From Draconibacterium sp. (GTDB lineage: Bacteria > Bacteroidota > Bacteroidia > Bacteroidales > Prolixibacteraceae), in contig JADIYN010000007.1 in the NCBI GenBank assembly GCA_016705335.1, forward strand, positions 62,001-126,000: a DNA stretch of 64,000 nt, written 5' to 3'. The notes under the pieces were generated by a model. That model did no database searches and was not told the origin of the DNA. It worked only from the letters and a program-made list of their open reading frames with translations. This document shows, piece by piece, positions 1-9,403 of this stretch. Position numbers and translations under genes: made by a program. Positions within the stretch are counted from its first letter, which is position 1. Each line of letters opens with the position of its first letter.

Positions 1-138
1 GCATCAACTACTGATTGGGCACCCGAACGGCTGAAGCGAAAGTTGATTGCCGAATCTGTCTCAAAAAATAAAAAGCTGTCAGACACGCAATTGAGTTTTT
101 TTACCGATTACAAACCGGCACTTCCTCCGATGCATTAA
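1..138 (+). CDS. C-terminal fragment of an unidentified protein, possibly the radical SAM partner of the next gene
   Basis: An open frame runs from the first base of the window to a TAA at 136-138 and encodes 45 residues, rich in Lys and ending in a loose tail with Pro-Pro-Met-His. Too little is present to recognise a domain. The following gene belongs to family TIGR03915, which in many bacteria is paired with a putative DNA modification/repair radical SAM protein (TIGR03916). A C-terminal piece of that partner is therefore a reasonable guess from neighbourhood, not from sequence. The gap to the next start is 193 bp, so the two are not tightly coupled. Confidence 0.45.
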   Translation, partial: ASTTDWAPERLKRKLIAESVSKNKKLSDTQLSFFTDYKPALPPMH

Positions 139-331
139 GAATTAACTTCTGGTTTCAGGGTAAATTAATTTTTGAATGTTGTACTTTCAATTCAAATTGA
201 ATATCAGATTTAATTGAAAGAGATTAAAATTAAACATCGATTTGTAACTGAAATAATGCCTCAAAAATGTAACAATTGCGACCGTAAACCTGAATTTTTT
301 AAAACACAAGCCATAATTTGATACCTGTATC

Positions 332-1105
332 ATGATAATATACACCTACGACGGCACTTTTGAAGGATTTTTAACCTGTATTTTCGAAACTTACAATCGG
401 AAGAATTTTCCTGTCGATATTTGTTCGCGCACGGGTGAGCAAAAACATTTGTTTGCGCAGAAATTTGATGTTCAATCGGATGCGGCAAAAGCTGACCGGG
501 TTTGGAAAGGCATTCAGAACAAGCTGACCGAAAGGAATAACCAACTGGTTTTTTACGCTTTCCTTTCTGAAGAAAACGGAATTGAAATGAAAATCTATCG
601 CTTTCTGCGACGTTTGTTTAGCGAACATTTCAGTATTGAAACTGATTTTGGCGATGCTGATGTATTATACCTGACTCAAACCTCGCAAAAAGTAAAAAAA
701 GAAGCCATGCGGATGTTACAGTTTGTAAGGTTTCAACATACAAAAGAGGGGCTTTGGTTTTGTGGAATCGAACCTCGGTATGATGTTCTTCCTTTGGTTT
801 CTACCCACTTTCAAAAACGGTTTGCCGACCAAAAATGGTTGCTTTATGATTTGAAACGAAATTATGGGTTTCTATTTGATAAAGTTAAGCTGGAGGAAGT
901 TGTGATTTCAAGCAAGGAATTCAGCACAATTACCGGACAGGTTAACGAAAATGTTTTGCAGGAAGGGGAGGAGTTTTACCAAAAATTGTGGAAGTCATAT
1001 TTTAAACATATCAACATTCAGGAACGGAAAAACCTGAAATTACAGCGCCAACACATGCCGCGCCGGTTTTGGAAGTATTTGCCGGAAATGTTGATTTTGA
1101 ATTAA
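332..1105 (+). CDS. TIGR03915/DUF4130 family putative DNA metabolism protein
   Basis: The 257-residue product begins with a tyrosine-rich strand followed by DGTFEGFLTCIFE, the characteristic start of the TIGR03915 family, and continues with the DUF4130 core to a basic C-terminus (RRFWKYLPEM). The length fits the family. Members are thought to act in DNA repair or modification because they sit beside a radical SAM protein, but the biochemical role is not established. A fragment of an upstream same-strand gene precedes it. The frame is intact and the ATG at 332 is the only good start. The family assignment is confident; the function is only inferred. Confidence 0.8.
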   Translation: MIIYTYDGTFEGFLTCIFETYNRKNFPVDICSRTGEQKHLFAQKFDVQSDAAKADRVWKGIQNKLTERNNQLVFYAFLSEENGIEMKIYRFLRRLFSEHFSIETDFGDADVLYLTQTSQKVKKEAMRMLQFVRFQHTKEGLWFCGIEPRYDVLPLVSTHFQKRFADQKWLLYDLKRNYGFLFDKVKLEEVVISSKEFSTITGQVNENVLQEGEEFYQKLWKSYFKHINIQERKNLKLQRQHMPRRFWKYLPEMLILN

Positions 1106-1135
1106 GGCTGTTTTTTTATTCAACCTGCTCACAAA

Positions 1136-3685
1136 CTAATCTTTAACAACTTTTATTATCTGTTGTTGCTGATCGTTATTCAGCCTGATAAAATAAACCC
1201 CATTGGGAAGTAATGTAAAATCAACTGTTTCGCGACTTGAATGAACCAATCCTGAATTTAGTTTGCGACCCGATATATCAAAAACCGAATAAATTACCTG
1301 ACTTACTGACATATCGGAAATTTGTATAGTCAAATAGTTGTTAACTGGATTTGGGAAGACTTTTGCCAGTTTTTGCGAACTCATTATTTCAGGCGAATTT
1401 TCGACAATTAACATGGTAGTGGGCAACGATTTTTCAACAGAAAATGCATTGCCATTTTGATCGGCAAGATAACTGTAAACCCACTCAGGCCTGACAGGTA
1501 ACTTGTTTCCGATCACTTTTTGTTCCCATTCCTGATCGGTAACACGTAAAAAATCGTTGGTTATATATTCATAATATGACATAAATGCACCTGTATAGGC
1601 AACGGTTACATCGCTTCCCGGAATTTTTGCAAGGCAAACACCGAGGTTGATTTTACCCAAACCCGTATGCAGGACTTTCCCTACCATTCTTCCTGTTTCA
1701 TCGGTTGGTTGTGTATGAATATCAACATTGATATAATCGCTTTCAATTACTTTAGCTGGCTGCCAAAACATATCGAGAATCCAGCCATCGATGGGTAAAT
1801 CCCCACAAGTCAGATTAGGAACTTTTACTAGCATTTTTTTTAGCCATTCAGTTTCAGCTTCATCAAATGGTTCATTATTAAGTTCTTTCAATGCCAGTAT
1901 TTCAAGTTTTTCCATAATTTCTGCAAACTTTTTAAAGTATAAATCTACAGGTTCACCGTATTTAGGGCCAATTTGTTTTCCATTGAAAAAGTCTGCTGCA
2001 TTATTGGCATAATCTGCTAATGTTTTGTAAAATTCAGGATAGGGTTCTATATAAGAATATGGGAATGAACAACCTACGCCTCCTGTATATGAAGGCTTGG
2101 CATACAATAAATTGTCATGCCGCAATTGCGTCCAACCCGCCAGTTGAGTATTCATTTTTTGTTGATTCCAAGCCCCGGTCCGCATAAAAAATGGCAGGTT
2201 TTCATTGTCGGTCACAGGGTTTAAAGCACGAATTGAAGACAACCATGTACTGTAAAGGTTTTCATCCCAAAATTCAGGCTCTTTTTTGTCTATCAGGTAT
2301 CGCATCAGGGCAAGTTGAGTACCGTAAGGGTATTGGGTCATTTCGTCTTCCAAAAAATGGAGGGCATTGTTGTTCCCCAGGGCATACAATACATCCAGCG
2401 GATCGGGCATCATCCGCGTTACCTTTTGGACATTGTAAATAATGCGGTCGAATACTACATTGGCCAAAACAAAGGCATCGATAATAAACCGCTGTCCACT
2501 TACCAAAAAGGAAACTGGTAATTCATCGGGCTCTTCTCCGGTTGGTTCGACATAGTAAAAGGCACCCATATATTTCTGCATAAATTCAGGATTATGGATT
2601 AATCCATCATAATAAACTGCAAAAGTGGCTGAATCATTTAGTTGTGCAGGATCAGAAATACCCAGTGATTCTGTAAAAGATATGTATTCTTCGGAGGTAA
2701 GATTATCGCTTTCGCCAACAAGGTAAGTAATGATTTCGTTGTTTTGCTGCAACAAATTTTTTTCAGCTGATGCCTGCATCATTTTGTTTAAAATAAAAGC
2801 TGAAATATTGAGCCGTTTGATTTCTTCGGGTTCCCAGGGTCGTTCCATTCCTCCAATGGGAGGTGGTGTCATCGGAAAATCGATTCTGCCAAGCCACATC
2901 ATCGTTTTAAAATAAGGTTCAAGATTTGTATTTCCCATCCATTCATCATCTTCAGTAAACACAAAGTGACCTCTTACTTTAAATTGCGAGAAATCGATTG
3001 TTCTTAAACGGTCGGGTTTAGTGAAAAGCACAACATTGTCCAGTTTTTCACTTTCTATGGCTTTCATTACCTGTTCATAATTTTCCTGGCTGGCATAGCG
3101 GGTTTGCATTTTCGTGTTGTCGATCAGTGACTTTGCAATAGTCAGATACAAGTCGATGTCGGCAATGCTTTCAGTTAGTGAATTTCCATATTGCGCTGCA
3201 ACGGCAGGCAGGCTATTGTATAAACCTGTAATGTATTTGCTGATGTTTGGCATTAGAAGGGTTATCTCGGAGGATTTCAGAATTTCGTCGTACGAGGTAT
3301 GAAGTGCATGAAGGATCAGGTCGGTTGAGATAAAAACCGGCAAGTCTTTGTTGAAAACAGAATTTTGGTAAGCAGTTCCAAAACTGAAATCGCTGATTCT
3401 TTCGGTTACAACAAAATGGTTTTGCATTAAAAGACTTAATTCTGCCTGGGTAAGATTTAGCTTTTGAGTTACTGAATCGAGATAAAGAATATCGTTGGGT
3501 GAAGGGGTAAGATTGCTACCCTTGTAATATTTTAATCCAGTTTTGTTGTTGAGTTCATTCAGTTCGTTAAAATTCAAGTCTTTCACTGAATTGCGGAAAT
3601 CAACGTAAGATTTTACATTAAGTTGGGCAAAAACTAAATTTGACAGAAGAATAAAAGCTGATAAAAAAAGAATTCGTGTTTTCAT
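1136..3685 (-). CDS. Secreted DUF3160 protein with type IX C-terminal sorting domain
   Basis: The 849-residue product starts with a Sec signal peptide (about residues 1-20, ending VFAQ). It is followed by a long DUF3160 region, recognisable by segments such as VFISTDLILHALHTSYDE near residue 118 and the late TQPTDETGRMVGKVLHTGLG. The last 75 or so residues (KVFPNPVNNYLTIQ ... NGVYFIRLNN) form a type A sorting domain (TIGR04183 style), so the protein should be carried across the outer membrane by the type IX system whose components lie elsewhere in this window. The molecular activity of DUF3160 is unknown. The gene stands alone, with a terminator-like hairpin just upstream belonging to the neighbouring gene. 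Confidence 0.85.
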   Translation of the reverse strand: MKTRILFLSAFILLSNLVFAQLNVKSYVDFRNSVKDLNFNELNELNNKTGLKYYKGSNLTPSPNDILYLDSVTQKLNLTQAELSLLMQNHFVVTERISDFSFGTAYQNSVFNKDLPVFISTDLILHALHTSYDEILKSSEITLLMPNISKYITGLYNSLPAVAAQYGNSLTESIADIDLYLTIAKSLIDNTKMQTRYASQENYEQVMKAIESEKLDNVVLFTKPDRLRTIDFSQFKVRGHFVFTEDDEWMGNTNLEPYFKTMMWLGRIDFPMTPPPIGGMERPWEPEEIKRLNISAFILNKMMQASAEKNLLQQNNEIITYLVGESDNLTSEEYISFTESLGISDPAQLNDSATFAVYYDGLIHNPEFMQKYMGAFYYVEPTGEEPDELPVSFLVSGQRFIIDAFVLANVVFDRIIYNVQKVTRMMPDPLDVLYALGNNNALHFLEDEMTQYPYGTQLALMRYLIDKKEPEFWDENLYSTWLSSIRALNPVTDNENLPFFMRTGAWNQQKMNTQLAGWTQLRHDNLLYAKPSYTGGVGCSFPYSYIEPYPEFYKTLADYANNAADFFNGKQIGPKYGEPVDLYFKKFAEIMEKLEILALKELNNEPFDEAETEWLKKMLVKVPNLTCGDLPIDGWILDMFWQPAKVIESDYINVDIHTQPTDETGRMVGKVLHTGLGKINLGVCLAKIPGSDVTVAYTGAFMSYYEYITNDFLRVTDQEWEQKVIGNKLPVRPEWVYSYLADQNGNAFSVEKSLPTTMLIVENSPEIMSSQKLAKVFPNPVNNYLTIQISDMSVSQVIYSVFDISGRKLNSGLVHSSRETVDFTLLPNGVYFIRLNNDQQQQIIKVVKD

Positions 3686-3746
3686 GACGGATTAGTTTAT
3701 TTTGGCTCTTAAAATTACAAAATATTTATTAAAGCCGCGCAAAAAA

Positions 3747-3783
3747 AAAGGTTGTTCAAATCAAAATGAACAACCCTTTTTGT
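3747..3783 (-). terminator. Intrinsic terminator downstream of the DUF1080 gene
   Basis: The arms GGTTGTTCA and TGAACAACC pair perfectly and are flanked by A and T runs. Read on the minus strand the hairpin is followed by a run of nine T. It lies 16 bp after the stop of the DUF1080 gene and before the DUF3160 gene. Confidence 0.8.
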
Positions 3784-3798
3784 ATGGTAATGAATATT

Positions 3799-4599
3799 TT
3801 ACTGTAATAGTTTCTTGGGTATTTCCTTGATTGGTTTAATTTTAATATTCCGGACAAACAATTCCCCACCTTCCGACTGGAATTGAATTTTTCCTTTTGT
3901 AAGTGGTTCAATACTTCCTTCTCCAAGATATTTACCTGAATTGTAATTTACCATGTTAACATTTCCATTAACAACGTGAACAGAAGTACCTCCAAAACAG
4001 TAAAGTTCAACCGCGTTCCATTCGCCGGAAGGTTTTTCGTAATCTCCGTCCTTGCCGGCTATTTTTGTTTCGGTATCAGGTATTGATGGAATTGTTTCGG
4101 CGCCTTTTGTATAAATGTATTTACCCTCGCTGTTTTTTACCATTGGTATTTCGCAGTACGATTTGCCCATTCGATATGAATCGCCAACGCTTCCGGTTAA
4201 AAGTTGTAACTCATGCGCACTCATCCAAACGCCAAGTCCAACGCCAAAATCACCGTAACTGTGGTATAAAAGTCCTGAGTTATATCGGGTGAAAACCTTA
4301 TCTCCCCATTTAAATTCAATTGAAAGATGATAATTCTCAAACTCTTCTTTTGTTGCAAGAGATGCGTTTACTTCTCCTGAGATCCGTATAACTTTTTCAC
4401 CATCGAGGTCAACAACAGTAAACAGGTTTAAAGGATCATTATTCAAACCAACAGGAATACTGTCGTTTTCGAGTGGGCCAACCCAAGTATCCCAACCGTC
4501 AAGGTTTTCGCCATTAAAAAGCGGCTGCCAGGGTTTTTCGCATGATGAAAGAAAAATAAAAAAAATAAAAGTTGTTAAAAGTAAAAATGATTTTTTCAT
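3799..4599 (-). CDS. DUF1080 (3-keto-disaccharide hydrolase type) lipoprotein
   Basis: This 266-residue protein has a lipoprotein signal with lipobox LSSC (Cys at about residue 20), so it is probably anchored in a membrane facing the periplasm or surface. The mature part opens with PLFNGENLDGWDTWVG, the typical first strand of the DUF1080 concanavalin-like fold, and continues with the usual LSIEFKWG and GLLYHS segments to the end. Some family members hydrolyse 3-keto-glycosides; substrate specificity cannot be read here. No sugar-utilisation genes adjoin it. A hairpin terminator follows. Confidence 0.85.
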   Translation of the reverse strand: MKKSFLLLTTFIFFIFLSSCEKPWQPLFNGENLDGWDTWVGPLENDSIPVGLNNDPLNLFTVVDLDGEKVIRISGEVNASLATKEEFENYHLSIEFKWGDKVFTRYNSGLLYHSYGDFGVGLGVWMSAHELQLLTGSVGDSYRMGKSYCEIPMVKNSEGKYIYTKGAETIPSIPDTETKIAGKDGDYEKPSGEWNAVELYCFGGTSVHVVNGNVNMVNYNSGKYLGEGSIEPLTKGKIQFQSEGGELFVRNIKIKPIKEIPKKLLQ

Positions 4600-4621
4600 G
4601 GTAAAAAGGTTAAGTTGATAA

Positions 4622-4656
4622 ATAAAAAAACTGTCCCATAAATATAGAACAGTTTC
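4622..4656 (-). terminator. Intrinsic terminator downstream of the small HTH gene
   Basis: On the minus strand AAACTGTTC pairs with GGACAGTTT (one G-T wobble) and is followed by a T-rich tract. It lies about 30 bp after the stop of the 85-residue HTH gene and before the DUF1080 start. Confidence 0.7.
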
Positions 4657-4683
4657 GCAAATATTTTAATTGAAATTATGTTT

Positions 4684-4941
4684 TTAATGAATGGCTTCTG
4701 ATTCAATCATTTCTTTAGCTCTGTCTAAGATTGTAGAGTCATCAAGTAAAACAATACCGCCATTTGGACCCGGTTCCATGTGGATTCCAACTGCTGCTCC
4801 ATTTTTATAATTAGCGCCTCCAAAATAATTTCTGACGGTTTCCTCTGTTACTGAAAACTCTTGCGCTAATTTTTTGATGGAACCGTCAGGTAAGCTGTCT
4901 TTAATTTTCCTCAACTCGTTAAATGTTATTTTGCTTGTCAT
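4684..4941 (-). CDS. Small helix-turn-helix DNA-binding protein
   Basis: The product has 85 residues. The stretch IKKLAQEFSVTEETVRNYFGG (about 22-42) has the spacing of a helix-turn-helix with a recognition helix. The remainder contains a Gly/Pro-rich turn (HMEPGPNGGIVLLDD) and an acidic helical tail. Similar short proteins are widespread and conserved in Bacteroidota, but no named function is recognised. It is probably transcribed alone, since it is followed by its own hairpin terminator and the upstream 240 bp carry no gene. A regulatory or nucleoid role is inferred only from the HTH. Confidence 0.7.
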   Translation of the reverse strand: MTSKITFNELRKIKDSLPDGSIKKLAQEFSVTEETVRNYFGGANYKNGAAVGIHMEPGPNGGIVLLDDSTILDRAKEMIESEAIH

Positions 4942-5182
4942 TTCTCATATTTTTTTAGTGAATATTTAAAAATTAATTGGTCTCACCTGTAAAAATAGAA
5001 TTAATAATTTAATAACAAAAGGATAACGAGCAGGTATTTTTAAAGATTCGAAAAACTTGGGTTGTCGTTCAAAAACCTATTTTAAAAGTAACGCTGTAAC
5101 GGTTTGTTTGATAGATAATAAGAAGTCTGCCAGATTGAGTTTAACAGAATGTAATTGTCTTGATATTAACAAATTTTAAGAA

Positions 5183-8132
5183 TCAATTGAGGCCTCTATT
5201 TATTCCGTCACAAATACTTTGTAACATACCCGAGCGAATATTCAACTCAAAAAGTTTACTGTTTTCACGGGTAGGGTACACCCTGTTCGACATGAAAATA
5301 TACAGCAGGCCATTATCGGGGTCAACCCAGACAAAAGTTCCCGTAAAACCTGAATGTCCAAAGCTGTTGGAACTAACACCTTTGGCCGGATATGCGTTAC
5401 CTGCCGACTTTGTTTTATTATCGAGCAGCGGTTTATCGAAACCTAATGCACGTCGGTTGCCATTTTCGGGGAAGCGAGGTTTTATAAAACGGTTTACTGT
5501 TTCTTCCGAGATGTAACGTTTGCCCCCAAAATAGCCTTTTTGCAAATACATCTGGAATAACTTGGCCAAATCGTTTGCCGATCCGAAAAGTCCGGCGTTT
5601 CCTGATATTCCGCCCAGCATGGCAGCACTTTCATCATGCACAAATCCAAGTATGTTTTGTCTTCTGAACAAGTTGTCAGTTTCGGTAGGTGCAATACGGT
5701 TGAGCGTAAAGTGCAGATATGGGTTGTATGTTAAAGTTGTTGCTCCCAATGGGCGATAAAAGTTGATTTTGAGATAATCTTCATAGTTAACACCTGTAAT
5801 TCTTGAGATTACTTCCGGATAAATACAAAAACTCAAATCAGAGTAAACATATTTTTTTTCACCAACTTCACAATTTCTTATGGCGTCATAAATCATTTTG
5901 CTAAAGTCATCTTTTAAATAAAGGTTTTCCGAAACTCTGACATGATACCCGTCCATCGGTTGATGTTTGAAAATATTCGGATTCAATTCACCATTTTTAT
6001 CAGTTCCCATTTGCCAAATTGGTATCCCGGCCGGAATGCCTGACTGATGGGTGAGAAATTCTGAAATTTTAATACCATCCTTATTACTGTTTTTGAAATC
6101 GGGCCAATAATCACTCAAAGGTTTTTCTACATCCAATTTCTTTTCATCAACTAATTTCATAATTGCCGGCAGCGGTCCCGAAACTTTTGTAATCGAAGCC
6201 CAATCGTAAAGGTCGGTTTCAAGTACCTTCAATTTTTTGTCGTAGGTATGGTAACCATAGGTTTTGTGCATGATTATATTTCCATTTCTTGCAACAACTA
6301 CCTGACAACCGGGATATGCTTTTTCATCTAATCCGAGATTGGCCAGAGAATCAATTTTCCGGTAAAGAAATTCCGAACTTATTCCTTCTTCTTCAGGTAT
6401 TGAATACCCCAGGCATTTGTTTGCACTGATATCAATTCCATCGTTTAACTTAAACCATTTGTCAACAGTAACCGGAAGTCTCCCCCTTGCATTAAACGCT
6501 CCAAAAACCAACTGTGCTGCCAATTCCTGTACAAGGTCTGTGTTTTGGTATGCAACAATCAACCCTTTCGAGTAATATATTTTATCGAAATGTTTCATGG
6601 CATATGCATTTCCAAAAAATACAGAAATGGTGTTAACTGACTGGGTAACTTCGGAAACAGCCTGTCGCTGCAAGTCAGTTGTTCCGTATTTTGATGCCGG
6701 ATACACATTAATTCCCTGAATTCCAAGTATTACAAGGTTGTAGTTTTTAAGTTTGATTCGAATATTTGTCCAATCCTGTGCAGTTGCATTTTTCGAAATC
6801 ACAAAATGGTCGATATCAGTATATTTTTCGAGCATTTTCTGGAAAGGAGAAATTTCGCTGCCACCAACATTTAATGAAGCAATTCGCAAAGTATCCAGGC
6901 CTTGAACAGGAAGGAGGTTGTCATTTATAAGAACTGTTAATGCGTTTTTTATAAGTTTTCTGTTTGTTACTTCAAATTCCGGGGAATTCAATTTTTCGGT
7001 TAAATTTTTTAATAAGGCAGGTTGATAATCATTTAAATTAACCCATCGTTTTAACGCTAAAACTGTCGTACACTTTTCATCAATTTCGGCAATTGTTAAT
7101 CTTCCTTCATTTATTATATTTTTTACCGATTGAATTGCACTTTGCAAATCGGGAACAAACTCCACCATATCGTTTCCGGCAATCAACGCTTCAGCTTCGG
7201 TATTTCCTTTTTCAGTCCTCACTCCTTTCATATTAATTGCATCTGTTACAACGAAACCTTTAAAACCAATTTCATTTCTCAGGTAATCTGTAACAATTTT
7301 TTTTCGAAAGCGATGATGGGTTCAAAGAATTATCGATGGAAGCAACATTTAAATGTGCTGTCATGATCCCGGTAATTCCTTTATTTGTTAAATAGCGAAA
7401 CGGGTAGGTTTCAAGTGAGTCCATTCGTTCTTTTGAATGTGTTAAAAAAGGCAGGATTTTGTGTGAATCGGTGTCTGTATCACCATGTCCCGGAAAATGC
7501 TTTGCCACAGGAATTATGCCTTCATCCTGCATTCCTTTTGCAACCCACCAGGCTTTTTTTGCAACGTTAATTTTATTTTCACCAAACGATCTGAAATTGA
7601 TGACAGGATTGAGTGGATTCGTGTTGATATCAGCAACAGGTGCAAAATTCATGTGAATCCCCATCATTCGCAACTGAACTGCGAAATCGCGCCCCATTTG
7701 ATAAATATAAGTAGAATCCAAAACTGCCCCTATTGCCTGTGCATACGGGAATTTCATCACGCTGTCAATTCGCATCGACATACCCCATTCCCCGTCAATT
7801 GCAACCAAAAGCGGAACTTTCGATATTTGCTGGAACTCGTTAATCCAACTGGCCGATTCCAACGGTGTTCCCTGCATCATAAGTATTCCGCCTGGTTTGT
7901 AGAGTTTAATCTGTTCTATTGTTTTGTTTTTGCTTGTTTCTCCTTGTTCAGGATAAACAGAAATGGTCATTAGCTGTGCAATTTTCTCTTCCAGGGTCAT
8001 AATCGCCAGTTGTTCGGTAACCCATTTATCGTTCTTAAACTTCAGGAATGGCGGTTCTTGCTGAGCATTGAGGTTAGTACTTAAAACTATCGAAATAAGA
8101 AAAACAATTAAAAATCTTCCCTGTAAATTCAT
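5183..8132 (-). CDS. GH3 (NagZ-like) beta-N-acetylglucosaminidase fused to a serine beta-lactamase-type hydrolase, frame broken
   Basis: Two minus-strand frames, 7272-8132 and 5183-7231, encode one protein of about 980 residues. The first half has a signal peptide (1-23) and the NagZ signature KHFPGHGDTDTDSH at 211-224. The nucleophile region (VVTDAINMKG) reads through only if one base is removed from the eight-T run at 7297-7304. The second half carries a class C beta-lactamase/esterase domain with SITK (SxxK), YSD and HSG motifs. GH3-serine hydrolase fusions are known in Bacteroidota and are thought to trim peptidoglycan fragments. It is divergent from the NamZ gene. A sequence error is more likely than true inactivation because both halves are otherwise well conserved. 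Confidence 0.85.
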
Positions 8133-8232
8133 CTATCCAATTTATTTGTTTGGTAAAAATCAGTTTTTACCTTTTTTATACTTGAAACGAAATTTCAAAT
8201 GGTATTTTCGCAAATATAACAACGTTTATATC

Positions 8233-9402
8233 ATGGGAAAATTTTTAGGATTCATATTGATTTGGTTGATTTCAGGTTTTTATGTTAATGCAGAAGAAAA
8301 TGAAATTATTACGGGTTCAGAACAACCGGAAAAGTATTTGCCAATAATCCAAAACAAAAACATAGGTTTGGTTGTCAATCATACTTCTATGGTTGGTGAT
8401 GTTCATTTGGTAGATTTTCTTTTAACCAAAAACATTCAAATTAAAAAGATTTTTGCTCCCGAACATGGGTTTCGCGGAGAAGCTTCGGCAGGCGAAGAAA
8501 TTAAAGATGGAGTAGATTCTAAAACCGGGATTCCTCTGGTTTCATTGTATGGAAAAACAAAAAAACCAACTTCGGCACAGTTAAAAGATCTGGATATTTT
8601 GATTTTTGATATCCAGGATGTTGGCTGCCGGTTTTACACATATATTTCAACTTTGCATCTTGTAATTGAAGCCTGTGCCGAAAATAATCTGCAATTGATT
8701 GTTTTAGACCGGCCAAATCCCAACGGTGATTATATTGCCGGCCCGGTTTTAAAACCCGGTTTCGAATCGTTTGTCGGGATGGATCCGATCCCGGTTGTTC
8801 ATGGTTGTACTATTGGCGAACTGGCAAATATGATAAATGGCGAAAAGTGGCACAAGGCAAATAAAAGCTGTGATTTGAAAGTTGTAACTGTACTGAATTA
8901 TACCCATTCAACCGATTATAAATTACCGGTTAGTCCATCGCCTAATTTGCCTAATTATATTTCAGTTAAGTTATATCCGTCGCTCTGTTTTTTCGAAGCC
9001 ACAAGTGTAAGTGTGGGGCGGGGGACTGATTTTCCGTTTCAGGTTCTTGGTGGGTTGAATAAAAATTTAGGTGATTTTAAATTTACTCCCGTCAATATTC
9101 CGGGTGTCGCAATAAACCCAATAAACGAAGGGAAGGTTTGTTATGGTGTTGATTTGCGGTTGTTAAAAACTATACCTGATTTCACGCTAAAGTATTTTAT
9201 TGATTTTTATTACAAATATGAAAATGAGAAGGATTTTCTCACACGCGAATCCTGGTTTAACACGCTCGCCGGAACTGACGAATTGTTGAAATTGATACGC
9301 TTGGGAAAAAATGAAGCTGAGATTCTTTCACACTTCAAACCTGAATTGGAGAAGTACAGAGTGTTAAGGGAAAAGTATTTGTTATATCCTGATTTTGAAT
9401 AA
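8233..9402 (+). CDS. namZ: DUF1343 exo-beta-N-acetylmuramidase (NamZ family)
   Basis: The 389-residue protein (from the ATG at 8233; an upstream in-frame extension has no signal-like sequence) starts with a signal peptide ending near VNAEE. It carries family landmarks APEHGFRGEASAGE, DIQDVGCRFYTYIST and LDRPNPNGDYIAGP. Characterised NamZ enzymes (GH171) release N-acetylmuramic acid from non-reducing ends of peptidoglycan chains. Here it is divergent from the NagZ-like fusion and is followed after one base by a sodium-solute symporter, which fits a cell-wall sugar salvage unit. The assignment to DUF1343 is firm; the substrate follows from family knowledge. Confidence 0.88.
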   Translation: MGKFLGFILIWLISGFYVNAEENEIITGSEQPEKYLPIIQNKNIGLVVNHTSMVGDVHLVDFLLTKNIQIKKIFAPEHGFRGEASAGEEIKDGVDSKTGIPLVSLYGKTKKPTSAQLKDLDILIFDIQDVGCRFYTYISTLHLVIEACAENNLQLIVLDRPNPNGDYIAGPVLKPGFESFVGMDPIPVVHGCTIGELANMINGEKWHKANKSCDLKVVTVLNYTHSTDYKLPVSPSPNLPNYISVKLYPSLCFFEATSVSVGRGTDFPFQVLGGLNKNLGDFKFTPVNIPGVAINPINEGKVCYGVDLRLLKTIPDFTLKYFIDFYYKYENEKDFLTRESWFNTLAGTDELLKLIRLGKNEAEILSHFKPELEKYRVLREKYLLYPDFE

Positions 9403-9403
9403 T

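Noticed and set aside
7231..7304. Programmed frameshifting in the GH3 fusion, rel or the LytTR regulator
   Set aside because: The shifts go in both directions, occur in unrelated genes and lack conserved stimulatory structures; sequence error explains all of them better.
8152..8176. Hairpin GGTAAAAA/TTTTTACC with T run between the GH3 and namZ genes
   Set aside because: It looks like a plus-strand terminator but no plus-strand gene lies upstream; its A/T-rich stem may be chance, so it was not listed as a feature.
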